Shown: positions 15,691 to 24,778, numbered from the stretch's first letter. The stretch: 64,000 bases of DNA from Alistipes sp. (GCA_017505725.1 JAFVOR010000067.1:1-64000); one strand, 5' to 3'. Numbers and translations: made by a program. Notes: generated by a model not told the origin, from the sequence alone.

Positions 15691-18444
15691 ATGTATATGC
15701 GCTTGAATAGTAAACATATCGACAAGTGCCTTCCTGTTGATTGCACCGATGTGGTCAACGGCGTTGGAGGCAACATCATCCCACCTCCCGAGAAGGAGTC
15801 TCTGTGGAAACTCTATCTCGAGAAGTTCAAGGATCCGATTATCATAGTTCTCATTGCGGTATTCGTGCTTTCGTTGATGGTCTCCATCTACGAGGTATTC
15901 TATCTCGATATGCCGCGTTCGATCCTCTTCGAGCCGCTCGGAGTGGTTGTCGCTCTGCTTTTGGCAACTACTGTGGGCTTTGTCTTTGAGGTGAAGGCGG
16001 ACCGTGAGTTCGACATACTGAACAAAGTTAAGGATGACCGCCCTGTCAAGGTCTACCGTCGCAAGGGTAGCCAGCTCCGTCTGCTACACATCAAGCGCCA
16101 GGATGTGGTCGTAGGTGATGTGGTGAAGCTCGAGAGTGGCGACGAGATACCCGCCGACGGAGTATTGTTGCAGTCGAACTCGTTGCGAGTCGACGAGTCG
16201 AACTTTACGGGTGAGCTCTACGCAACCAAGACCACCGAGGAGGCCGATTTCGACAAGGATGCCACCTATCCGTCGAACTTTATGTTGCGTGGTGCTACCG
16301 TGATTGAGGGTACTGCCATCTATCAGGTTACTGCCATCGGTATGCACACCGAGGAGGGCAAGGGCGTGGCACGCACACAGGAGGGTAGCGATGTCGAGAC
16401 TCCGCTCAATCAGCAGTTGGCACAGCTTGGTCGCTGGATTTCGGTTGCAAGTTTCGTTATGGCATCGCTCATTGTATTGGGTCGAATGGTATATTTCTTC
16501 TTCTTCGACGGCGACGCATCGAACCACTCCTTTATCGAGATTGCCGAGTTTACGCTGGGCTCGTTGATGATAGCAGTGACGCTCATCGTTGTGGCAGTGC
16601 CCGAGGGCTTGCCTATGAGCGTGACAGTGAGCTTGGCACTCAGTATGCGTAAGATGCTTCAGGCGAATAACCTGGTGCGTAAGCTCCACGCTTGCGAGAC
16701 TATGGGCGCAGCCACCGTAATCTGCACCGACAAGACGGGTACGCTCACCAAAAACCGTATGCGTGTTGTCGAGACCGACTTCTACGGAGGGGAGGCAGAG
16801 CGAGAGCTCATTCTGCAGAATATATCGGTGAACTCTACTGCCGATGTCTTTGTCGATGACGAGTGTCAGGTGTCGGCTATCGGCAACCCTACCGAAGTTG
16901 CACTTCTCAAGTGGGTGCACCGCAAAGGTTTCAACTACGAGGATATTCGCAATGCTGCTCGTGATGTCAAGCAGACTCCATTCTCCACCGAGACCAAATT
17001 TATGGAGAGCTCGGCTGTTGTGGGTGAGTGTGGTCGCAAGGTGCGTCTTATCAAGGGCGCTCCCGAGATAGTGCTCGATATGTGCACCTCCATTGCGGGC
17101 GGTGTCAGCAAGGAGCATATCAACGAAACACTCGCCTTATACCAGAGCAAGGCTATGCGAACCCTCGGTTTTGCCTATCAGTGGCTTGACGAGGAGGGTG
17201 CCGATGTGGCGTTTGTAGGCGTGGTCGGCATTACCGATCCTATTCGCGATGATGTCCCTGAGGCTATCCGCACCTGCAAGGATAGAGCCGGTGTGCGTGT
17301 CATTATCGTTACGGGCGATACTCCTGGTACAGCCAACGAGATTGGCCGCCAGATTGGTCTGCTCGATGAGAACGAGCCGCCACAAACACTTACAGGTCCC
17401 GAGTTTGCCGCTATGAGCGACGAGGAGGCTCTGAAGGTGGTTGCCGACAAGAACTTCAAGATTATCTCCCGAGCTCGTCCCGATGACAAGGCTCGATTGG
17501 TTATGTTGCTTCAGCGTGCCGGCGAGGTGGTTGCAGTTACGGGTGACGGTACGAACGATGCCCCCGCTTTGAGCAAGGCGCAGGTGGGACTCTCGATGGG
17601 CGATGGTACTGCGCGAGCTAAGGAGGCGAGCGATATCACCATCATCGACAACTCCTTTGCGAGCATCAACAAGGCTATAATGTGGGGTCGCTCGCTCTAT
17701 AAAAATATCCAGCGATTTATCGTCTTCCAAATGACCATCAACCTCTGCGCCTGTCTGCTTGTGTTGCTTGGTGCATTCATTGGTCTCGAGTCGCCACTTA
17801 CGGTTACGCAGATGTTGTGGGTAAATCTCATTATGGATACCTTTGCCGCTATGGCACTTTCGTCGTTGCCAGCCGATCAGCGAGTGCTCGACGAGAAGCC
17901 TCGCAACTCGCAGAGCCACATTCTTGACCGTCATATGATAGGCGCTATTCTGTTTGTAGGCTCGATATTCTTCTTGGTGCTGGTTGCGATTTGGCAGCAA
18001 CTCCACCACGTACCGGGTGAGATGAATAGCGTCAGTCAAATGTTCACTTGGGAGTCGTTGAAGGTGGCACTCACGGGATTGTTCGACTTCGATGGTCATA
18101 AGACTTTGACCGACTACGAGCGAGGTGTATTCTTCTCGATATTTGTGATGCTGCAGTTCTGGAACCTCTTCAATGTGCGATTCCTCCATACCGACAAGAG
18201 TATGGTGGGCGAGATTATCAACCTCTTCCGCAATCCAAAGCGTTTCTTTGCATCCTACAGCGTAGGTTTCTTTGCCATTGCCGCACTTATCTTGGTTGGT
18301 CAGATTATTATCGTCAACTTCGCAGGTCCGCTCTTCAATGCAGCACCGCTCTCGTTTGGCGATTGGGTACAGATTATACTGATGACTATGCCGACACTCT
18401 TTGTTGGTCTGCTATTCCGCAACTATCGCAAAAAAAGTTCATAG
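15691..18444 (+). CDS. calcium-translocating P-type ATPase, PMCA/SERCA type
   Basis: A 917-residue inner-membrane P2-type ATPase. The actuator motif is TGE in ESNFTGEL, the phosphorylated residue is Asp347 in CTDKTGTLTKN, the ion-site motif in TM4 is VAVPEGLPM, and the hinge is TGDGTNDAPALSKA. Several hydrophobic segments flank the cytoplasmic domains, with a C-terminal group of helices (VFQMTINLCACLLVLLGAF onward). PEGLP with these motifs fits Ca2+-exporting family members, probably also Mn2+; specificity is inferred. The start could also be 6 bp downstream at the second Met. It is a single-gene unit with its own terminator. Confidence 0.92.
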   Translation: MYMRLNSKHIDKCLPVDCTDVVNGVGGNIIPPPEKESLWKLYLEKFKDPIIIVLIAVFVLSLMVSIYEVFYLDMPRSILFEPLGVVVALLLATTVGFVFEVKADREFDILNKVKDDRPVKVYRRKGSQLRLLHIKRQDVVVGDVVKLESGDEIPADGVLLQSNSLRVDESNFTGELYATKTTEEADFDKDATYPSNFMLRGATVIEGTAIYQVTAIGMHTEEGKGVARTQEGSDVETPLNQQLAQLGRWISVASFVMASLIVLGRMVYFFFFDGDASNHSFIEIAEFTLGSLMIAVTLIVVAVPEGLPMSVTVSLALSMRKMLQANNLVRKLHACETMGAATVICTDKTGTLTKNRMRVVETDFYGGEAERELILQNISVNSTADVFVDDECQVSAIGNPTEVALLKWVHRKGFNYEDIRNAARDVKQTPFSTETKFMESSAVVGECGRKVRLIKGAPEIVLDMCTSIAGGVSKEHINETLALYQSKAMRTLGFAYQWLDEEGADVAFVGVVGITDPIRDDVPEAIRTCKDRAGVRVIIVTGDTPGTANEIGRQIGLLDENEPPQTLTGPEFAAMSDEEALKVVADKNFKIISRARPDDKARLVMLLQRAGEVVAVTGDGTNDAPALSKAQVGLSMGDGTARAKEASDITIIDNSFASINKAIMWGRSLYKNIQRFIVFQMTINLCACLLVLLGAFIGLESPLTVTQMLWVNLIMDTFAAMALSSLPADQRVLDEKPRNSQSHILDRHMIGAILFVGSIFFLVLVAIWQQLHHVPGEMNSVSQMFTWESLKVALTGLFDFDGHKTLTDYERGVFFSIFVMLQFWNLFNVRFLHTDKSMVGEIINLFRNPKRFFASYSVGFFAIAALILVGQIIIVNFAGPLFNAAPLSFGDWVQIILMTMPTLFVGLLFRNYRKKSS

Positions 18445-18470
18445 ATAATATAACCCTCAAACCTTTTTGT

Positions 18471-18500
18471 GCAGATATCCTTCGGGGCATCTGCTTTTTT
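18471..18500 (+). terminator. terminator of the Ca2+ ATPase gene
   Basis: GCAGAT/ATCTGC stem extended by TCC-TTCG-GGG pairing and followed by TTTTTT. Confidence 0.85.
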
Positions 18501-18512
18501 GTTGGTCAAAAG

Positions 18513-18544
18513 TTGCAGAGTATCCAACTTTTTGCTTATCTTTG
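18513..18544 (+). promoter_or_regulatory. promoter of the B12 uptake operon
   Basis: TTGCAG at 18513-18518 and TATCTTTG at 18537-18544 form a -33/-7 pair directly before the riboswitch. Confidence 0.7.
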
Positions 18545-18551
18545 CACCGTC

Positions 18552-18767
18552 AGAGGTTCCGGTGTAGAGCCACGCTCGCACGGATTAAAACGGAATTCGG
18601 TGTAAATCCGAAACAGTACCTGCTGCTGTAAGTTCCTGCCCACAGGGTGCAAGAGTTGTCTCGGCGAGACGAAACCTTGTGCCAAAAGGGTAAAAAGGCA
18701 CTCTTTGCCACTGATCTTTCGGAGATTGGGAAGGCGCCTTGCGGAACGAGTCAGAAGACCTACCTCT
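18552..18767 (+). promoter_or_regulatory. cobalamin (adenosylcobalamin-class) riboswitch aptamer
   Basis: Family hallmarks occur in the right order: GCCACTG, then GGGAAGGCGCC, then GAGTCAGAAGACCTACC. The closing helix P1 can form between AGAGGT (18552-18557) and ACCTCT (18762-18767). The location, between a promoter and a BtuB-type uptake operon, fits. Such elements lower expression when cobalamin is abundant. Confidence 0.93.
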
Positions 18768-18785
18768 ACATTTTTTTTGTTAATC

Positions 18786-18805
18786 AACTCGCAGGCAATC
18801 GAGTT
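18786..18805 (+). promoter_or_regulatory. hairpin of the riboswitch expression platform
   Basis: AACTCG/CGAGTT enclose an eight-base loop CAGGCAAT, 16 nt before the first ATG. Bases GGCA of this loop are complementary to TGCC at 18637-18640 in the aptamer, consistent with the kissing-loop contact of this riboswitch class. No U tract follows, so control of translation is likelier than termination. Confidence 0.6.
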
Positions 18806-18821
18806 CTAACACTTACATTTT

Positions 18822-19688
18822 ATGATCAACTTTTTCAAGTTTGCACTTTGTGCATCCCTGCTCGCAGTAGTAGGATGCGGACAGATGGGTGGTGATGGCG
18901 GTGGTGCAATGCCGAAGGATGCCGATGTTGAGGTGGTGGAGTATCTCCCTGCACCCGGGCAGTTTGTGAACGAGGGCTACACCGCAACCACTATGGCGGA
19001 GGCGTGCGCCTATGCGCAGGAGAGGCTCAATAACCACTATTTTGTCTCGCTCGGTGGATTTGGTGGCTATATCGTTGTCCGATTTGTTGAGCCTGTGGCC
19101 AATAGTGGCGACTACGACTTCGGTATCTATGGCAATGCCTTCCAAAAGTCGTCGGAGCCGGGTATTGTCTGGGTGTCGCAGGACTTGAATGCCAATGGTT
19201 TGGCAGATGATGAGTGGTTCGAGCTCTATGGCTCGGAGAGCGAGGCAGAGAGCACCATCCGCAACTACTCGGTGACCTACTCCCGTACCGATGACCAAAC
19301 AACTATTGCGTGGCGTGATAGTGCGGGCGAGAGTGGCCTCATCGAGCGCAATGCAGCACATCAGCAAGATTACTTTCCGGCTTGGGTTACGGAGAGTGAC
19401 TACACCTTGTCGGGCACACGCCTCAAAGATAACGCTGTGTGGAGTGACTTGAATCAGGAGTGGAACTTGCTCCCCTTTGAGTGGGGCTATGCCGATAATT
19501 ACAGCCCTATAGACCGCCACGATAACCGCGCAAATATGTTCCGCATCAGCGATGCACGCACAGCCGATGGTGAGGCTGTGAATCTCACGCAAATAGACTT
19601 TGTGAAGGTGCAGTCGGCAACAAATGCAATCCATTCGGCAATAGGCGAAACCTCGACCGAGGTGGCAGGCTTCATCCGCGAACTCTAA
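18822..19688 (+). CDS. surface lipoprotein of the B12 uptake locus
   Basis: A 288-residue predicted lipoprotein (MINFFKFALCASLLAVVGC, lipid site Cys19). The rest is a beta-rich domain with FVSLGGFGGYIVVRF, YDFGIYGNAF and GIVWVSQDLNANGLADDEWFELYG. The Asp/Asn-rich loop resembles a calcium-binding turn. Similar proteins accompany BtuG and BtuB in Bacteroidota B12 loci. It is first behind the riboswitch and 3 nt before the next gene. The likely role is capture or handling of corrinoids at the cell surface; binding itself is inferred from context. Confidence 0.8.
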   Translation: MINFFKFALCASLLAVVGCGQMGGDGGGAMPKDADVEVVEYLPAPGQFVNEGYTATTMAEACAYAQERLNNHYFVSLGGFGGYIVVRFVEPVANSGDYDFGIYGNAFQKSSEPGIVWVSQDLNANGLADDEWFELYGSESEAESTIRNYSVTYSRTDDQTTIAWRDSAGESGLIERNAAHQQDYFPAWVTESDYTLSGTRLKDNAVWSDLNQEWNLLPFEWGYADNYSPIDRHDNRANMFRISDARTADGEAVNLTQIDFVKVQSATNAIHSAIGETSTEVAGFIREL

Positions 19689-19691
19689 CCT

Positions 19692-20786
19692 ATGAAACAC
19701 CTTCGCTACATAGTTGTCGTTGTTGCGTCGATGCTCTCTTCGTGTATGCGTTGGGAGTATGGCGTGCAGGAGCATTTCAATATGCTTGGCGAGGGCGTGT
19801 TCATCGTCAATGAGGGCAATTTCAACTATGGCGGAGCCTCGCTATCATACTATCAGCACGATTCGAAACACCTCGAGAATGAGGTTTTTCAGCGTGCCAA
19901 TGCTATGCGCTTGGGCGATGTGGCGCAGTCGATGGTGGTGCGTGATGGGGTAGGATGGGTTGTGGTCAACAATTCGCACATCATCTTTGCAATCGATACT
20001 GAGACCTTCCGTGAGGTGGGGCGTATCACCGACCTCCCCTCACCTCGCTACATAGCCTTTGTGTCGGACGAGAAGGCCTATGTATCGCAGATTGACAGCG
20101 ACCGCATAATCATCATCAATCCCAAAACATTCTCCATTACGGGTGAGATTCTCTGCCCGATGACAACCCCATATCGCACAGGCTCGACAGAGCAGATGGC
20201 GATTGTGGGCGACCATCTCTATGTCGCTTGTTGGTCCTATCAGAAGCGTATTCTCAAGATCGATACTCGCACCGACGAGGTGGTCGATTTTGTCGATGTC
20301 GGCTTGCAACCCAAATCAATAGTCAAGGACCGAAACGACAAGTTGTGGGTGGTGAGTGATGGCGGATACGAGGGTAATGTCTTGGGCTACGAGTCGGCAA
20401 AACTCTACCGCCTTAACCCCGAAAACCTCGCCGTGGAGCAGATCTTCGAACTCGGATTGAACACTTCGGGCAGTGCCACTCGCTCGGCTTCACGCCTCAA
20501 GATTAATGAGCAAGGCGACACCCTCTATTGGATTGATGGGGGTGTGTGGCGAATGTCGATAGATGCCACAGAGTTGCCTGCCGAGCCATTTATCAAACCT
20601 CTCTCGGGCACACAGCGTTGCCTCTACTACGCCTTGGGCGTTGCACCCGACACGGAGGATATCTATGTGGGCGATGCAATCGACTATCAGCAACGCTCGG
20701 TAATCTATCGTTTCTCGCGCGAGGGCGAATTGTTGGACTCGTTCACTGCGGGAGTCATCGCAGGCGACTTTTGTTGGAAGAGATGA
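19692..20786 (+). CDS. btuG: BtuG-like beta-propeller surface lipoprotein (DUF5074/YncE-like)
   Basis: A 364-residue protein with lipobox SMLSSC (Cys18), then repeated beta-propeller blades (GVGWVVVNNSHIIFAIDTET, KAYVSQIDSDRIIIINPKT, HLYVACWSYQKRILKIDTRT, KLWVVSDGG). In Bacteroides, BtuG proteins of this architecture bind cobalamin very tightly at the surface and hand it to BtuB. Position between the riboswitch-proximal lipoprotein and the TonB receptor supports the same role. The stop overlaps the btuB start (ATGA), indicating translational coupling. Confidence 0.85.
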   Translation: MKHLRYIVVVVASMLSSCMRWEYGVQEHFNMLGEGVFIVNEGNFNYGGASLSYYQHDSKHLENEVFQRANAMRLGDVAQSMVVRDGVGWVVVNNSHIIFAIDTETFREVGRITDLPSPRYIAFVSDEKAYVSQIDSDRIIIINPKTFSITGEILCPMTTPYRTGSTEQMAIVGDHLYVACWSYQKRILKIDTRTDEVVDFVDVGLQPKSIVKDRNDKLWVVSDGGYEGNVLGYESAKLYRLNPENLAVEQIFELGLNTSGSATRSASRLKINEQGDTLYWIDGGVWRMSIDATELPAEPFIKPLSGTQRCLYYALGVAPDTEDIYVGDAIDYQQRSVIYRFSREGELLDSFTAGVIAGDFCWKR

Positions 20787-22786
20787 TGCGTAGGGTAGTC
20801 TCCATATTGGCTATGCTTGCTCTTGTGCTCCCTATTCACGCCGAGGAGCGTGATTGGTTGCGCGATGGACTCGATATTCCCGAGGTGCAGGTGCTTGCCC
20901 ACAGGCCTATGCGTGACATAGGAGTGGAGCAGACCAAAATCGACTCGGCAATGTTGCACCAGAATATCTCGCTCTCGATGGCCGATATCCTCTCGTTCAA
21001 CTCCTCGATTTTTGTCAAGAATAGTGGCAGAGCAACCCTCTCAACCGTATCGTTCCGAGGCACATCGTCGGCACATACGCAGGTGCTGTGGAATGGCTTG
21101 CGAATCAACTCTCCGATGCTCGGAATGACCGATTTTTCGATGATACCATCCTTCTTGGTCGACAATGCTACGCTGCTGCACGGCTCATCGTCGGTGTCCG
21201 AATCGGGAGGAGGCTTGGGTGGCGCAGTACGCCTCTCCACCGAGCCTACTGCGCAGGAGGGTTTCGGTCTGCACTTTGTGCAGGGTGTAGGCTCGTTCTG
21301 CACCTTCGATGACTTTCTCCGCCTTACCTATGGCAAGGGGCGTTGGCACTCCTCGACACGAGTGGTCTTCTCCGCATCAAGGAACGACTACCGCTATCGC
21401 AACTACGATAAGAAGGAGAATATCTATGACGACAACCATAATATCATAAGCCAATATCACCCCATCGAGCGCAACCGCAACGCCGCCTTTCGTGATACCC
21501 ATCTGCTGCAGGAACTCTACTACAAGACCAAGGGTGGTGATCGCCTCTCGCTCAATGCGTGGTATACCAACTCCCGTCGTGAACTTCCGCTGCTGACAAC
21601 CGACTATGGCTCCTCGTCCAATTACGAGAACTACCAGCGCGAAAACTCGTTTCGTGGCGTTGTGGGCTACGACCATATCCGCACCAATTGGCGCATAGGA
21701 GCAAAGGCGGGTTATATCTTCAGCTGGCTCGCCTACGACTACAGCTATAACCACACCTCTGCCACCGCTTCCCGTAGTCGCATCAACACTATCTATGGTT
21801 CGGTTGCGGGCAACTACTCATTTGAGGAGCAGCGACTCTTGCTCTCGGGCGATATCACTCTGCACGAGAACTTTGTTCGCTCCGAGGATGGCGCAGTAGG
21901 GTACAATGCCCACCGTGCCGAACTCTCGGCTGTGGTCTCGGCCCGTTGGCGCCCCATCGAGCGTATCGGCATAGCTGCAACCCTTCGTGAGGAGATGTTC
22001 GGCAAGGAGTGGTCATTGCCAATCCCTATGGTGGCACTCGAGGCTACACTCTCGAAACGAGGCAATCTGATGCTTCGTGGCTCGGCTTCGCGCAACCATC
22101 GAGCACCCTCGCTCAACGACCTCTACTTCCGCCCGGGTGGCAATCCCAATCTCCGTAGCGAGCAGGGTTGGAGTTACGATGCGGGGCTTTCGAGCGAATT
22201 AGGTCGCAACGATATCTACCGAATCAAGATGTCGGCTTCGTGGTTTGAGTCGTGGATTGACGATTGGATCTTGTGGCTACCGACCAACAAAGGCTTCTTC
22301 TCGCCTCGCAATGTCAAGAGTGTGCACTCCTATGGCATCGAGGCGCAGGCATCTCTCTGGGTGCGCCTATCCAAAGATTGGCGTCTCGATCTCAATGGCT
22401 CGGTAGCGTGGACTCCGTCGGTGAATGTAGGCGAAGCCATCTCCTTTGGTGATAACTCTATAGGCAAGCAACTACCTTACATCCCTCGCTTCTCATCCTC
22501 TATTACGGGACGACTGTCGTTCCGTTCGTGGTCGCTGTTGTATAAGTGGTGCCACTACTCCGAGCGTTTTACTATGTCCAGCAACGACATATCCCTCACC
22601 GGCAAGCTACCGCCCTACTTTATGAACAACCTCGAACTCGAGAAGCAATTCTCTTTCTCTTGGGCCGATCTATCCCTTAAGGGCATCATCAACAACCTCT
22701 TCAACGAGGAATATATCTCTGTCTTATCTCATCCAATGCCGGGCATTAACTTTGAGCTCTTTATTGGTATACGCCCCAAATGGTAA
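20783..22786 (+). CDS. btuB: TonB-dependent outer-membrane cobalamin receptor
   Basis: A 667-residue receptor starting MMRRVVSILAMLALVLPIHA (signal peptide); the long upstream in-frame extension overlaps btuG and was rejected. A plug domain is visible (SMADILSFNSSIFVKNSGRA, VSFRGTSSAHTQVLWNGLRI, then SSVSESGGGLGGAVRL), followed by a beta-barrel ending in an aromatic-rich strand (FELFIGIRPKW). The riboswitch and BtuG-like neighbour make cobalamin the likely substrate. No typical BtuF/C/D genes follow, so inner-membrane transport must be encoded elsewhere. Confidence 0.9.
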   Translation: MMRRVVSILAMLALVLPIHAEERDWLRDGLDIPEVQVLAHRPMRDIGVEQTKIDSAMLHQNISLSMADILSFNSSIFVKNSGRATLSTVSFRGTSSAHTQVLWNGLRINSPMLGMTDFSMIPSFLVDNATLLHGSSSVSESGGGLGGAVRLSTEPTAQEGFGLHFVQGVGSFCTFDDFLRLTYGKGRWHSSTRVVFSASRNDYRYRNYDKKENIYDDNHNIISQYHPIERNRNAAFRDTHLLQELYYKTKGGDRLSLNAWYTNSRRELPLLTTDYGSSSNYENYQRENSFRGVVGYDHIRTNWRIGAKAGYIFSWLAYDYSYNHTSATASRSRINTIYGSVAGNYSFEEQRLLLSGDITLHENFVRSEDGAVGYNAHRAELSAVVSARWRPIERIGIAATLREEMFGKEWSLPIPMVALEATLSKRGNLMLRGSASRNHRAPSLNDLYFRPGGNPNLRSEQGWSYDAGLSSELGRNDIYRIKMSASWFESWIDDWILWLPTNKGFFSPRNVKSVHSYGIEAQASLWVRLSKDWRLDLNGSVAWTPSVNVGEAISFGDNSIGKQLPYIPRFSSSITGRLSFRSWSLLYKWCHYSERFTMSSNDISLTGKLPPYFMNNLELEKQFSFSWADLSLKGIINNLFNEEYISVLSHPMPGINFELFIGIRPKW

Positions 22787-22912
22787 AAAATCGTTCTGAT
22801 GAGTTCTTTTTGCACGAATCATCGGATAGCGAAATGCTCATTTACCATTTGTAAACTGCGCTTTCGCTACCTCGCTTCGCACAAAAATAATCTCATCATT
22901 GACGATTTTTTT
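22787..22912. repeat. structured palindromic repeat, unit A1
   Basis: First of three tandem units. The outer arms AAATCGT--TGATGAG and CTCATCA--ACGATTT are inverted; the inner hairpin is AGCGAAATGC-TCATTTAC-CATTT-GTAAACTG-CGCTTTCGCT. Confidence 0.85.
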
Positions 22913-22919
22913 GGGTGGT

Positions 22920-23040
22920 GGTTCTGATTGGTAAATTTCCCACGAATCATAGGATAGCGAGATGCTCATTTACCATATGTAAACTGCGCTTTCGCTACCT
23001 CGCTTCGCACAAAAATAATCTCATCATTTACGATTTTTTT
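22920..23040. repeat. structured palindromic repeat, unit A2
   Basis: Second tandem unit, about 128 bp after the first and nearly identical. The inner hairpin is kept with two changed bases (loop CATAT; GATGC instead of AATGC). Confidence 0.85.
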
Positions 23041-23046
23041 GCAGGA

Positions 23047-23164
23047 AGTTCTGATTGGTAAATTTCGCACGAATCATCGGATAGCGAAATGCTCATTTAC
23101 CATTTGTAAACTGCGCTTTCGCTACCTCGCTTCGCACAAAAATAATCTCATCATCGACGATTTT
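23047..23164. repeat. structured palindromic repeat, unit A3
   Basis: Third tandem unit, about 127 bp after the second, again with the GCTCATTTAC / GTAAACTGC hairpin. There is no variable spacer between units. Confidence 0.85.
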
Positions 23165-23220
23165 AGATGATATGTGTCGGTTTTTTATTCGCAATTTTCG
23201 CAAATTAAGGATAAAATATT

Positions 23221-23228
23221 TAATTTTG
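23221..23228 (+). promoter_or_regulatory. -7 box for the DUF2851 gene
   Basis: TAATTTTG, a consensus match, lies 53 bp before the chosen ATG and inside the reading frame of an upstream alternative start, which argues against that start. Confidence 0.6.
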
Positions 23229-23281
23229 TAGTGGGAAAAGGTGTTGCTCTTGGCAACGCTCCGAAACTTAAAGGTGAAGAA

Positions 23282-24202
23282 ATGTCGATATTCTCGAACA
23301 AAAAGGCGGACCTACAGCGCGAGTGCGCCAAGCAGATTGCCAAGCTCGATGATTGGCATCGTCGTCAGCTTATGTCGAATATCTGCTTCGATCGCATAGA
23401 ACTCAAGCAGGAGTTTCTGACCGAAAAGTACCACACCACCGAGTCATGGAACGAGACGCTCTACTTTATGTTGCTGCGTTCGCTCGACATCAAGGCGAAT
23501 CGCCACCTCTATGAGCGCCTGGCCAAGATTCTTCCCTATAGTATCCTCTTGAAGTGTTCGCTCGATCAAACCGCTGTGCAGGCGATGCTTTTGGGTTGTG
23601 CAGGTCTGCTGCCCCGTCTGATGATTATGTATAAGGATTGCGTCGAGGTGAGGCAACTTGCCGACATATTCGAGTTCAACGCACATAAATATGGCCTCGA
23701 GACGATTGGCTTCAACGAGTGGAATCTTTTTGCCCGTATGGGCGACAACCATCCCGTAGTGCGACTGTTGCAACTCGCGAGCCTGATTTCGAATCACGAC
23801 CATCTGCTTGATAATATGCTCGATTGCTGTAGTCGTCTCGATGTCGAGAGGCTCTTTTGCTCTACCTCGTTGCCGGGCTGGGCTTCGCGTTTTCTCTCGG
23901 ACGACAATCCCGAGGGTGCGATAACACGCAACAAGGCCTATATGATGGGTATCAATGTGGTTGCACAGATGCAGATTCTCTACTCGGAGTATACGCTTCG
24001 CAGCGACCTCGATTCACGAGGTAACGAATTGCTCGAGAATCTCCCTGCCGAGAACAACTCATATATTGCACGATGGGCGAAGCTCGGCATCAAGTGCGCA
24101 AATGCCCTCGAATCACAGGCTCTGCTCCAACTCTCCAAGGAGTATTGCTCGCGTGGCAACTGCGACCATTGCCCCTTGTCTCGTTTTATGGAGGGGGTGT
24201 AG
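23282..24202 (+). CDS. DUF2851 family protein, N-terminally short
   Basis: A 306-residue protein with the family landmarks WNETLYFMLLRSLDIKAN, LYERLAKILPYSILLKCSLDQ, QAMLLGCAGLL, NHPVVRLLQLASLI and ENNSYIARWAKLGIKCANALESQALLQLSKEYC. It ends in a Cys cluster (YCSRGNCDHCPL) that may bind a metal. Typical DUF2851 proteins are longer, about 420 residues from memory, so roughly the first 100 residues are missing, and the usual RPANFP motif is replaced by MGDNHP. ATG 23282 is preferred because the -7 box lies between it and the earlier ATG. Function unknown. Confidence 0.8.
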   Translation: MSIFSNKKADLQRECAKQIAKLDDWHRRQLMSNICFDRIELKQEFLTEKYHTTESWNETLYFMLLRSLDIKANRHLYERLAKILPYSILLKCSLDQTAVQAMLLGCAGLLPRLMIMYKDCVEVRQLADIFEFNAHKYGLETIGFNEWNLFARMGDNHPVVRLLQLASLISNHDHLLDNMLDCCSRLDVERLFCSTSLPGWASRFLSDDNPEGAITRNKAYMMGINVVAQMQILYSEYTLRSDLDSRGNELLENLPAENNSYIARWAKLGIKCANALESQALLQLSKEYCSRGNCDHCPLSRFMEGV

Positions 24203-24530
24203 CGGTGCTACTTGATGTTTGACCATCTCGCCAATCTTTACCTCCGCCTTCGACGTACCACGACTAAAAGAGTTAAATGTTCACTCAATAGCACATTCTT
24301 ATCAAGCCTAATTTCACCCCAAACGGATTCGAACGGCTGCCGCAGTTGAGAGGTGACCGAAGTGGGGTTATTGCAATCGAAGATTGTTGGCTTTAGAAAA
24401 TGCAGTGGCGAAAATTTTATTTTCGACACAGCGTTTTATAAAGGCAATTATCTGCGCAAGCAGACAATAGCCACACGCAGATTAGTCACCCGAAACGCCA
24501 CCAGCTGAACGAGTCACTCCCTTGAAGCGA
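24203..24530. other. intergenic stretch without recognisable gene
   Basis: About 330 bp between the DUF2851 gene and the tRNA-Ser terminator. Reading frames here are short and of atypical composition, and no promoter box or strong hairpin was seen. Confidence 0.5.
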
Positions 24531-24567
24531 AAAAGAAAAAAGCGATGAGAAAACTCATCGCTTTTCT
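24531..24567 (-). terminator. terminator of tRNA-Ser
   Basis: AAAAAAGCGATGAG/CTCATCGCTTTTCTT stem with an AAAA loop, immediately after the minus-strand tRNA. Confidence 0.85.
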
Positions 24568-24571
24568 TGAG

Positions 24572-24658
24572 CGGAAAGGGAGGGATTCGAACCCCCGGTA
24601 CAGTTGCCCGTACACCGCATTTCGAGTGCGGCCCGATCGACCACTCCGGCACCTTTCC
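24572..24658 (-). tRNA. tRNA-Ser (anticodon CGA)
   Basis: An 87-nt class II tRNA: acceptor GGAAAGG/CCTTTCC, anticodon stem CCGCA/TGCGG with loop CTCGAAA (anticodon CGA), a long variable arm (GTACGGGCAACTGTAC) typical of Ser, T loop TTCGAAT, discriminator G. No encoded CCA. Confidence 0.95.
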
Positions 24659-24675
24659 AATCGGTTTTGCGGGTG

Positions 24676-24683
24676 CAAATGTA
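24676..24683 (-). promoter_or_regulatory. -7 box for tRNA-Ser
   Basis: The minus strand reads TACATTTG, 17 bp upstream of the tRNA 5' end. Confidence 0.7.
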
Positions 24684-24778
24684 CGAATTTATTTTTTAAT
24701 TCCAACAGTTTGGTGAAAATATTTGCGATTTTTTTTGAGAAAAAGGCTCTTCGTGCCCCATTTTATAAATATAAGTAT

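Noticed and set aside
16084..17118. Long frame opposite the Ca2+ ATPase
   Set aside because: Antisense shadow of a clear P-type ATPase; His/Cys/Leu-rich with no family match.
22787..23164. Tandem repeats as a CRISPR array
   Set aside because: Units of ~127 bp are contiguous, each with its own internal palindrome, and there are no unique spacers or cas genes.
24238..24429. 63-codon minus-strand frame in the gap before tRNA-Ser
   Set aside because: Composition ends in poly-Arg, with no promoter and no similarity to known proteins.
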